Assembly: GCA_019236485.1 (NCBI GenBank)
Contig: JAFAIY010000060.1
Span: forward strand, 1 to 5,130
Direction of reading: 5' to 3'
DNA: 5,130 nt
Source of the DNA: Comamonas sp.
Lineage (GTDB): Bacteria > Pseudomonadota > Gammaproteobacteria > Burkholderiales > Burkholderiaceae_C
Shown: positions 1-5,130 of the stretch, piece by piece
Numbering within the stretch: position 1 is the first letter of the stretch
Layout of the letters: each line of letters begins with the position of its first letter
Notes under the pieces: model-generated
Databases searched by the model: none
What the model was told of the DNA's origin: nothing
What the model saw: only the letters and a program-made list of their open reading frames with translations
Position numbers and translations under genes: made by a program

Positions 1-698
1 GCGGTGTTCACGCCCATGGATTCGGCCATGATCTGCCCGCCCTTGAGCGAGCGTATGGCGCGGCCCTCGCGCGAATCGAGCAGATTGTGCAGCAGCCACA
101 TGGCCAGCAGCATCACGGCCCAGATCACCACGCCTATGGTGCGCGACGAAGACAGGTCCAGGCCCGCGATCTTGATGGCCGGAATCCCGGTCAGCCCGGT
201 CTGGCCGCCCAGGAACTCCATATTGCCGAACAGGTAGTACAGGCTCAGGCCCCAGGCGATGGTGCACAGCGGCAGATAGTGGCCCTGCAGCTTCACAGTC
301 ACCGAACCCAGCACCCAGGCCACGGCAAAAGTGATGACAAAGCCCAGCAGCAGGCCCAGCCAGGGCAGGGCCTGGGTTCCCAGCAGCCCGCCCAGCGCGC
401 TGGCGGCCAGGGGCGAGGTGCAGACCCAGGCCGTGGCATAGGCGCCAACGCCCACGAAAGCGGCCTGGCCAAACGAGGTCATGCCGCCCACCCCGGTCAG
501 CATCACCAGCCCCAGAGCCACCATGGAATAGAGGCCGATGTAGCACAGCACCACCACCGTGAAGTCGGGCAGAAAGTTCCAGATCGCAGCCAGCAATGCC
601 AGCGCGATCACCGTCAGCAGGCGTGCGCTGACCAGGCCCTGGCGCGCCGGCTGCGCCGCCGCCAGGGATGCGGGCCGAGAAGACACGGGCGAACTCAT
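1..698 (-). CDS. livM: Branched-chain-type ABC transporter permease LivM (N-terminal part, runs off window)
   Basis: This is an inner-membrane permease subunit of a branched-chain amino acid (HAAT)-type ABC importer, which would pair with the LivH-like protein upstream. The frame starts at ATG 698-696 and stays open to the window edge, giving 232 whole codons and no stop. The translation has an N-terminal extension of about 25 residues, then hydrophobic segments at roughly 27-45, 48-69, 112-132 and 186-206. LivM hallmarks are visible: GGMTSFGQAAF followed by GVGAY (71-87), LQGHYLPLCTIAWG (137-150), GGQTGLTGIP (164-173), and a cytoplasmic coupling-loop signature SREGRAIRSLKGG...AESMGVNT (209-232). 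Family members are usually about 300-420 residues, so the C-terminal part is missing. The start is fixed by a GGAGG sequence 7 nt upstream and by the ATGA overlap with livH. Substrate is not determinable from the permease; the nearby paa genes suggest an aromatic acid. Whether the missing end is a plain permease or fused to an ATPase domain cannot be seen. Confidence 0.9.
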   Translation of the reverse strand, partial: MSSPVSSRPASLAAAQPARQGLVSARLLTVIALALLAAIWNFLPDFTVVVLCYIGLYSMVALGLVMLTGVGGMTSFGQAAFVGVGAYATAWVCTSPLAASALGGLLGTQALPWLGLLLGFVITFAVAWVLGSVTVKLQGHYLPLCTIAWGLSLYYLFGNMEFLGGQTGLTGIPAIKIAGLDLSSSRTIGVVIWAVMLLAMWLLHNLLDSREGRAIRSLKGGQIMAESMGVNT

Positions 699-1723
699 TC
701 TTCTTCCTCCACATGGTGGCTGTTACGCGAGCGCCACCACAACACCGGGATGATCAGGGTAAAGACCAGCACCTCTTTGTAAGCACTGGCCCAGAACGAG
801 GAAAACGCCTCGAGCAATCCCACCAGGACGGCTCCCGCCAGCGCCAGCGGATAGCTGGCCAGTCCACCCACGATAGCCGCCACAAAGCCTTTGAGGCCGA
901 TCAGAAAGCCGGTGTCGTAGTAGACGGTGGTGATGGGCGCAATCAGCAGGCCCGAGATGGCGCCGATCAGGGCCGCGAGCGCAAAGCTCACGTCGCCGGC
1001 CAGCCCCGTGGGAATACCCATGAGGCGCGCGCCCACGCGATTGATGGCCGTGGCGCGCAAGGCCTTGCCCACCATGGAGCGGCCAAAGAAGGCAAACAGC
1101 GCGAACACCAGCAGGATGGCCACGCCCACCACGACCAGGGCCTGGCCGGAAACCGGAATCTCGCCCAGCTGGAACGAGGCCTCCGAGAATGCCGGCGTGC
1201 GCGAGCCTTCGGCACCGAAGAAAACCAGACCCAGCCCTACCAGCACGCCGTGCATTGCTACGGAAACAATGAGCAAGCTGAGCACCGTGGCATTGGCCAG
1301 CGGCCTGTAGATCAAACGATACATCAGCGGTCCCAGGGGCGTGATGATGGCCAGCGTGGTCACGGCCTGCAGCAGCAGCGACGAGGGGCGCAGGCCATAG
1401 GCCAGAACAAAGGCCAGGCCAGGCGCCGCGACGGTCCAGAACAGCGAGGCCTGCCAGCTGACCTCGCGCCCCGAGCGATAGCGGATCACGTCCAGCACCA
1501 GCACGAGGGCCGCAACGGCCAGCAGCAACCACAGCGTGGAAGGCACACGGCCGGTCTGCATCATGGCCAGGGTCAGGGCCCCGAAGGAAACAAACTCCCC
1601 CTGCGGAATGAAGATGACGCGGGTAACGGAAAAAACGAGCACCAAAGCCACCGCCAGCAGCCCGTAGATGGCGCCGTTGACAATGCCGTCCTGCCCTAGC
1701 AGCAAGGCGATCTGCAGATCCAT
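695..1723 (-). CDS. livH: Branched-chain-type ABC transporter permease LivH
   Basis: This is the LivH-type inner-membrane permease, expected to form the transport channel with LivM and receive substrate from the upstream binding protein. It has 342 residues and is mostly hydrophobic, with about eight or nine membrane segments. Visible family features are the N-terminal NGAIYGLLAVALVLVFSVTR (16-35), the FIPQGEFVSFGAL loop (38-50), the cytoplasmic coupling-helix signature GKALRATAINRVGARLMGI (219-237), and YYDTGFLIGLKGFVAAIVGGL (268-288). E. coli LivH is about 308 residues. The extra length appears to lie around 62-115, where a polar stretch DVIRYRSGREVSW separates two hydrophobic segments. The tail is unusually charged (RSRNSHHVEEEE). 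The gene begins 92 bp after livK with only a weak Shine-Dalgarno (GAAAG), and its TGA overlaps the livM ATG as ATGA. The permease family is secure; the substrate is unknown. Confidence 0.93.
   Translation of the reverse strand: MDLQIALLLGQDGIVNGAIYGLLAVALVLVFSVTRVIFIPQGEFVSFGALTLAMMQTGRVPSTLWLLLAVAALVLVLDVIRYRSGREVSWQASLFWTVAAPGLAFVLAYGLRPSSLLLQAVTTLAIITPLGPLMYRLIYRPLANATVLSLLIVSVAMHGVLVGLGLVFFGAEGSRTPAFSEASFQLGEIPVSGQALVVVGVAILLVFALFAFFGRSMVGKALRATAINRVGARLMGIPTGLAGDVSFALAALIGAISGLLIAPITTVYYDTGFLIGLKGFVAAIVGGLASYPLALAGAVLVGLLEAFSSFWASAYKEVLVFTLIIPVLWWRSRNSHHVEEEE
706..710 (-). promoter_or_regulatory. Strong ribosome binding site of livM, inside the livH coding end
   Basis: Reading the minus strand, GGAGG lies 7 nt before the livM ATG (698-696), an ideal Shine-Dalgarno sequence and spacing. 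The same bases encode the end of livH: the codons GTG GAG GAA GAA GAA TGA give the C-terminal residues VEEEE. This supports the livM start and implies translational coupling with livH. Confidence 0.75.
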
Positions 1724-1760
1724 GATTGAGACTTTCGCTAAAGCCGCCCGCGCCCCGCCC

Positions 1761-1780
1761 GGCCCGTGGGCACCACGGCC
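1761..1780 (-). other. GC-rich hairpin between livK and livH
   Basis: An inverted repeat pairs GGCC(c)GTGG (1761-1769) with CCACGGCC (1773-1780). It forms an 8-bp stem with one bulged base and a 3-nt loop. It sits in the 92-bp gap, 35 nt after the livK stop and 37 nt before the livH start. There is no following U-run, so it is not a standard intrinsic terminator. I infer a partial terminator or a 3'-end mRNA stabiliser that would keep the binding protein more abundant than the permeases, as is common for ABC importers. Its function is unproven. Confidence 0.45.
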
Positions 1781-1815
1781 CCAGGCGGAAGGAAGGCGCT
1801 ATGGGCGTGACGGGC

Positions 1816-2964
1816 TCAGGGCTGGTATTTCCAGGTGCCGTTTTCAATCTTGACCATCACCACGCCGTTCTGGATGCCCAGGTGGTCCGTGGGCGACATG
1901 GTGAACACGCCATGCGCGCCGGCCACGCCCTTGGACTTCTCCAGTGCCTCGCGCAATGCCGCACGGAACTCGGCCGTGCCGGGCTGGCCCTTCTTCAGCG
2001 CCTCGGGCACGGCGGCCTCCAGCACGCGGCCCGCATCCCAGGTGTGACCGCCGAAGGTGGCGGCGCTGCCCTTGCCGTACTTGGCCTCATAGGAGTCCAC
2101 ATAGGCCACGGCCGTCTTCTTCACGGGATGGGCGTCGGACAGCTGATGCGCCACCAGCACCGGGCCCGCGGGCAGCAGCGTGCCCTCCACATCCTTGCCG
2201 CCCACGCGCAGGAAGTCGGCATTGGCCACGCCGTGCGTCTGGTAGTAGCGGCCCTTGTAGCCGCGCTCCTTGAGGGTCTTCTCCGGCAGGGCCGCGGGCG
2301 TGCCCGAGCCCGCCACCAGCACGGCATCGGGCTTGGCGCCCATGATCTTCAGCGCCTGGCCCGTTACCGAGGTATCGGTGCGCGAGAAAGCCTCGGTGGC
2401 CACCAGCTTGATGCCCTTGGCCTCGGCGGCCTTCTTGAATTCCTGCAGCCAGCCTTCGCCGTAGGCATCGTTGAAGCCTATGAAGCCCACGGTCTTGACT
2501 CCGCTCTTGGCCATGTGCTCGGCGATGGCGCCGGCCATCATGCTGTCGTTCTGCGGCACCTTGAAGACCCACTTCTTCTTGTCGTCCATGGGTTCGATGA
2601 TCTTGGCCGAGGCGCCCAGCGTGATCATGGGCGTCTTGTTCTCGGACACCACATCGATCATGGCCAGCGAATTGGGCGTGGTGCTGGAGCCGATGATGAT
2701 GTCGGCCTTGTTTTCGCTGATCAGCTTGCGGGTGTTGGAGACGGCGGCGGTGGTGTCGGAGGCGTCGTCCAGGATCACATAGTTGACCTTCTGGCCGCCC
2801 ATGGTCTGGGGCATCAGGGCCACGGTGTTCTTTTCGGGAATGCCCAGCGAGGCGGCCGGGCCCGTCGCCGAAACCACGACCCCCACGGTGATGTCCGCCA
2901 TGGCGGTACCCCAGACGGCGGCCAGAGCCGCGGCCACCAGACCCAGTTTTGCGAAGCGCTTCAT
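1816..2964 (-). CDS. livK: Periplasmic substrate-binding protein of a branched-chain-type ABC transporter
   Basis: This is a 382-residue periplasmic binding protein of the Peripla_BP_6 (LivJ/LivK, type I) fold, which captures substrate and delivers it to the LivHM permease. A Sec signal peptide is clear: MKRFAKLG, a hydrophobic core, and AMA before a predicted cleavage at A23/D24. The mature protein opens with ITVGVVVSATGPAASLG (25-41), the characteristic first strand and ligand loop. It continues with DDASDTTAAVSNTRKLI (66-82), GSSTTPNSLAM (92-102, where Ser/Thr commonly bind the ligand carboxylate), FNDAYGEGW (164-172), TFGGHTWDA (303-311) and HGVFTMSPTDHLG (351-363). Length is normal for the family. 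The start is supported by AGGAG 6 nt upstream. It lies first in a livK-livH-livM row, 140 bp after a TetR regulator that follows paaE. That context suggests an aromatic acid such as phenylacetate, but this is inference; a branched-chain amino acid or other ligand remains possible. The livK symbol denotes family, not proven specificity. Confidence 0.93.
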   Translation of the reverse strand: MKRFAKLGLVAAALAAVWGTAMADITVGVVVSATGPAASLGIPEKNTVALMPQTMGGQKVNYVILDDASDTTAAVSNTRKLISENKADIIIGSSTTPNSLAMIDVVSENKTPMITLGASAKIIEPMDDKKKWVFKVPQNDSMMAGAIAEHMAKSGVKTVGFIGFNDAYGEGWLQEFKKAAEAKGIKLVATEAFSRTDTSVTGQALKIMGAKPDAVLVAGSGTPAALPEKTLKERGYKGRYYQTHGVANADFLRVGGKDVEGTLLPAGPVLVAHQLSDAHPVKKTAVAYVDSYEAKYGKGSAATFGGHTWDAGRVLEAAVPEALKKGQPGTAEFRAALREALEKSKGVAGAHGVFTMSPTDHLGIQNGVVMVKIENGTWKYQP

Positions 2965-2970
2965 GCTTGT

Positions 2971-2975
2971 CTCCT
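2971..2975 (-). promoter_or_regulatory. Ribosome binding site of livK
   Basis: On the minus strand AGGAG stands 6 nt before the ATG at 2964-2962, in the context AATAGGAGACAAGCATG. This is a near-ideal Shine-Dalgarno. It fixes the start immediately before a textbook signal peptide. Confidence 0.75.
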
Positions 2976-3089
2976 ATTGAAGTTTTCCTGCACCGAAATC
3001 ACAACCGCCACACCAGTGGACGGCGGCCTGTCCGCAAGAGGATGGCCGCTCTGTTTTCCGCTGGTCGCATTTGGCGCCGTAGAGCGCAC

Positions 3090-3118
3090 AATTTATCTTG
3101 GTAACTAGTTTTTGACCA
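3090..3118 (-). promoter_or_regulatory. Possible sigma70-type promoter for the livKHM genes
   Basis: The only AT-rich island in the tetR-livK gap contains, on the minus strand, TGGTCA (3118-3113), a 17-nt spacer and TAAATT (3095-3090). Each hexamer matches four of six positions of the sigma70 consensus. The -35 element would overlap the last codons of tetR. Transcription from here would give a leader of roughly 120 nt before livK. The match is weak, and read-through from the paa operon is an alternative source of transcript. Confidence 0.2.
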
Positions 3119-3740
3119 GCCCTTTTTCAGCCTTGGCGATCGGGGTTTTTACGGCCCCGATGCCACCCATGAACAGGTCCGCCACCACGGGCGCCATGTC
3201 CTCATGATCGAGGGCTCCGCCGGAGCGCAGCCAGGTGAACATCCAGTTCATCATGCCAAACAGCAGCATGGTCAAGGCCTTGGAAAGCCCGGCCTGGTCA
3301 AGGTCGGGGCGAATCTGTATCAAAGCCTCGCTGAAGCCCGCGACCAGGGCGCGTTCCTTGTCCAACACCCTTTGCCTGTCGTCGGCCTGCAGATGGCGCA
3401 CGCTTTCCGTCAGCACGCGGTGCGCGCTGGTCGCCTGTGCATATTCGCGCACAAAGCGCTGGATCAAGCCGCGCAGGCGCTGCTCGGCCGACAGCTGGGA
3501 CTCGGACCGCACTTCGCTCTCGAGTGCCTGGAGACGCGTGAGATGCGCATCGCAGATCTCCAGCAGCAGCGCATATTTGTCGCGGAAATAGTGATAGATG
3601 GCGGGCTTGGACAGGCCGCAGGCCTGGGCCACCTCGTTCATGCTAGTCGCGGCATAGCCCTGGCTGGCAAACAGCGCTGCCGCCTGCTGCAGGATTTGCT
3701 CACGCTGCTCGTCATAGCCGGCTGCACGCCCTCTAGCCAT
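3105..3740 (-). CDS. paaR: TetR/AcrR-family transcriptional regulator, probably PaaR
   Basis: This is a TetR-family DNA-binding protein, likely a ligand-released repressor of the phenylacetate genes. Numbered from the ATG at 3740, it has 211 residues. An N-terminal helix REQILQQAAALFASQGY (13-29) leads into the helix-turn-helix TSMNEVAQACGLSKPAIYHYF (32-52), followed by RDKYALL. This is the canonical TetR layout, and the remaining 150 or so helical residues form the ligand-binding and dimer domain. An in-frame upstream ATG at 3761 would add MPFGGGS. I prefer 3740 because MARGR...YDEQREQIL resembles usual family N-termini and a G-rich GGGGGCGGGAG precedes it, but the choice is uncertain. It lies 70 bp after paaE and 140 bp before livK, all in one direction. 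TetR-type PaaR proteins that respond to phenylacetyl-CoA are established in betaproteobacteria (Azoarcus); assigning that role here rests on position. It could instead control mainly the transporter genes. Confidence 0.85.
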   Translation of the reverse strand: MARGRAAGYDEQREQILQQAAALFASQGYAATSMNEVAQACGLSKPAIYHYFRDKYALLLEICDAHLTRLQALESEVRSESQLSAEQRLRGLIQRFVREYAQATSAHRVLTESVRHLQADDRQRVLDKERALVAGFSEALIQIRPDLDQAGLSKALTMLLFGMMNWMFTWLRSGGALDHEDMAPVVADLFMGGIGAVKTPIAKAEKGLVKN

Positions 3741-3810
3741 GCTCCCGCCCCCGAACGGCATCCGCCTGTTGAATACTCATATCCGCTTGCCGTGCTTTCG
3801 ATTCATGTGG

Positions 3811-4884
3811 TTAACGCTCATCAAACGATAGCGTAACCGAAGCGCTGACGGGGCGGCACTGGCAGGTCAGCACAAAGCCCTGCGCGACCTCGGCGGCGTT
3901 GAGTGCGAAATTGCGCTCCATGCGCACCTCGCCGTCCAGGCATTTGGCGCGGCAGGTTCCGCACACGCCCGAGGTGCAGGAGAACGGCACTTCCAGCCCC
4001 GCGGCCTCCGCGGCCTGCAGCAGGCTGTCGTGCAGTGCCTGGAACGGAAAGCTGCGCTTCAAGCCGTCGCGGATCAAGGTGATCTGCGCCGCCTGTGCAT
4101 CGTGGGAGCGCTGCTGCACCAGCACCGCAGAGGCGGCAGGCAGCACCCCGAAGCGCTCGATATGGATATGCTGGGCCGCGAGCCCTGCGGCCTGCAGCGC
4201 GGCTTCGGCCTCGTCGTTCATCTGGTAGGGGCCGCAGACAAAGGCTTCGTCGATCTCGGCGACCGGCACCACCGTGGCCAGAAACTCCGCGATCTTGGCG
4301 CGGTTCATCAGGCCCGTATTGAGCGGCGCATCGGTGTCTTCGGCCGAGAACACATGGTGCAGCACCAGACGCGTCAGATAGCGGTTCTTGAGGTCTTCGA
4401 GCTCCTCCTTGAACATGCTCGACTGCAGGCTGCGATTGCCGTAGATCAGCGTGAAGCGGCTGCCTGGCTCGCGCGCCAGCACGGACTTCATGATAGACAG
4501 AATCGGCGTGATGCCGCTGCCTCCGGCGATGCCGAGATAGTGGCGCCTGGCCCCGGCCTCTATGGGCACGAAAAACCGGCCCTGTGGCGGCATGACCTGG
4601 ATCTGGTCGCCGGCCTTGAGGCTGGCGTTGACCCAGTTGGAGAACAGCCCCCCGGCCACGCGGCGCACGCCCACGCGCAGCTCGTCGTCGTCCACGCCCG
4701 CGCAGATCGAGTACGAGCGGCGCAGGTCCTGGCCGTCGATCTCGGCGCGCAGGGTCAGGTACTGGCCCTGGATGAACGTGAAGCGCTCGCGCAGTTCCGC
4801 GGGCACCTCAAAGCACACAATCGCCGCCTCGGCCGTATCGGGCCGCACGGAGCGCACCGTCAAGGGGTAAAACAAGGTACTCAT
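3811..4884 (-). CDS. paaE: Phenylacetyl-CoA 1,2-epoxidase reductase subunit PaaE
   Basis: PaaE passes electrons from NADPH through FAD and a [2Fe-2S] cluster to the diiron oxygenase PaaA. This lets the PaaABC complex turn phenylacetyl-CoA into its ring 1,2-epoxide in the cytoplasm. The 357-residue protein shows the expected order: an N-terminal ferredoxin-reductase-like FAD domain with RRSYSICAG (55-63, the RxYS flavin motif), an NAD(P) domain with AGGSGITP (120-127) and CGP (217-219), and a C-terminal plant-type ferredoxin domain. The cluster ligands are C303, C308 and C311 in CTSGVCGTC, plus C341 in LTCQ. Length matches E. coli PaaE (about 356). All key residues are present, so it looks functional. 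It begins 17 nt after the paaD stop, consistent with one paaABCDE operon; the Shine-Dalgarno is weak (GAAAGA). The same gene is called paaK in some nomenclatures. Confidence 0.96.
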   Translation of the reverse strand: MSTLFYPLTVRSVRPDTAEAAIVCFEVPAELRERFTFIQGQYLTLRAEIDGQDLRRSYSICAGVDDDELRVGVRRVAGGLFSNWVNASLKAGDQIQVMPPQGRFFVPIEAGARRHYLGIAGGSGITPILSIMKSVLAREPGSRFTLIYGNRSLQSSMFKEELEDLKNRYLTRLVLHHVFSAEDTDAPLNTGLMNRAKIAEFLATVVPVAEIDEAFVCGPYQMNDEAEAALQAAGLAAQHIHIERFGVLPAASAVLVQQRSHDAQAAQITLIRDGLKRSFPFQALHDSLLQAAEAAGLEVPFSCTSGVCGTCRAKCLDGEVRMERNFALNAAEVAQGFVLTCQCRPVSASVTLSFDER

Positions 4885-4901
4885 GGGCGTCTTTCGCTGA
4901 C

Positions 4902-5130
4902 CTAGATCGGTTTGAAGTATTCGAAAGGCTCGTGGCAGCTCACGCAGCGGTACAGGGCCTTGCAGGCCGTAGAGCCATAGGCCGACAGCCGCTCGGTCTG
5001 CGCGCTGCCGCAGCGCGGGCAGGGCACGGCTTCATCGGTACGCGGCCGGTACTGCGCACGCGGCACAAAGCGCAGGGTCACGGGCTCGTGCGGCCGCACG
5101 GCACCGGGTGGCGCGATGCCGTAGGCGCGC
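4902..5130 (-). CDS. paaD: Phenylacetate degradation protein PaaD (C-terminal part, cut by window edge)
   Basis: The frame is open from the right edge to a TAG at 4904-4902 and gives 75 residues beginning RAYGIAPPGA. The end carries the PaaD zinc-ribbon-like signature: CPRCGS (visible residues 37-42), then YGSTACKALYRCVSCHEPFEYFKPI (51-75), with five cysteines at visible positions 37, 40, 56, 62 and 65. E. coli PaaD is about 165 residues, so roughly 90 residues, including the N-terminal DUF59/MIP18-like domain, lie outside the window. The GTG at 5099 is an internal Val, because homologous sequence continues upstream of it. PaaD is needed for phenylacetyl-CoA epoxidase activity in vivo. It is thought to help assemble a metal or Fe-S centre rather than act in catalysis. 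It sits directly before paaE, as in the standard paaABCDE order. Confidence 0.92.
   Translation of the reverse strand, partial: RAYGIAPPGAVRPHEPVTLRFVPRAQYRPRTDEAVPCPRCGSAQTERLSAYGSTACKALYRCVSCHEPFEYFKPI

Noticed and set aside
87..782. Plus-strand frame (231 codons), very Gln/His-rich, at the left end
   Set aside because: It lies opposite livM, whose minus-strand translation carries conserved permease motifs through the whole stretch.
668..1699. Long plus-strand frame (343 codons) rich in Gln, Arg, Gly and His opposite livH
   Set aside because: The low-complexity composition is typical of an antisense frame over a hydrophobic membrane protein. The minus strand encodes LivH with clear family motifs.
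723..1847. Second minus-strand frame (374 codons) overlapping livH
   Set aside because: It is a shifted-frame shadow of livH, rich in Gly, Ala, Arg and His with no domain, and it runs across the livK-livH gap.
2972..3004. TTGTGA-17-TTCAAT promoter-like pair just before livK
   Set aside because: Transcription would begin inside or just after the ribosome binding site, leaving no usable leader.
3073..3090. Possible terminator hairpin after the TetR gene (GCGC ... GCGC)
   Set aside because: There are only 4 paired bases before mismatches and no U-run; it is too weak to call a terminator.
1726..3108. Long plus-strand open frame (460 codons) opposite livK
   Set aside because: It is the antisense shadow of a GC-rich gene: rich in His, Gly, Arg and Leu, with no recognisable domain. 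The opposite strand has a complete binding protein with signal peptide and ribosome binding site.
4030..4905. Plus-strand frame (291 codons) opposite paaE, and a similar one at 3204-3836 opposite the TetR gene
   Set aside because: Both are antisense shadows. The minus-strand proteins have all expected catalytic or DNA-binding motifs.
4902..5099. A separate 65-residue zinc-ribbon protein starting at GTG 5099
   Set aside because: The frame is open upstream to the window edge and the preceding residues (YGIAPPGA) match PaaD, so this is the tail of PaaD, not a small gene.

Overview
This window is an ordinary, fully coding stretch of a GC-rich bacterial chromosome, with every gene on the minus strand. 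Gene content and order (end of paaD, paaE, a TetR-family regulator, then a branched-chain-amino-acid-type ABC transporter), together with high GC and G/C-rich third positions, suggest a betaproteobacterium of the Burkholderiales, most likely Comamonadaceae (Comamonas/Delftia/Acidovorax-like). The family-level placement is inferred from recalled protein style; no search was run.

Layout in transcription order (right to left): (1) 5130-4902, the C-terminal 75 residues of PaaD, cut by the window edge; (2) 4884-3811, complete PaaE, the FAD/[2Fe-2S] reductase of phenylacetyl-CoA epoxidase; (3) 3740-3105 (or from 3761), a TetR-family repressor, probably PaaR; (4) a 140-bp gap that may hold a promoter; (5) 2964-1816, a secreted periplasmic substrate-binding protein (LivK type); (6) a 92-bp gap with a compact hairpin; (7) 1723-695, a LivH-type permease; (8) 698-1, the first 232 codons of a LivM-type permease, running off the left edge. 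The livH stop and livM start overlap as ATGA.

How they work together: PaaD and PaaE belong to the aerobic hybrid phenylacetate pathway, in which phenylacetyl-CoA is epoxidised by PaaABC(D)E. The TetR protein is well placed to sense a pathway CoA thioester and repress the cluster. The adjacent transporter, oriented the same way, plausibly imports phenylacetate or a related aromatic acid. This substrate is inferred from context only; by fold alone it could carry branched-chain amino acids or other small carboxylates. The ATPase genes (livG, livF) are not in the window and are expected beyond the left edge.

I found no tRNA, rRNA, CRISPR array, insertion sequence or other mobile element, and no gene-free stretch above 140 bp. 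No previously undescribed system is evident. The most useful second-look items are the transporter-catabolism linkage, the livM ribosome binding site encoded inside the poly-Glu tail of livH, the hairpin between livK and livH, the uncertain regulator start, and the tetR-livK intergenic region.
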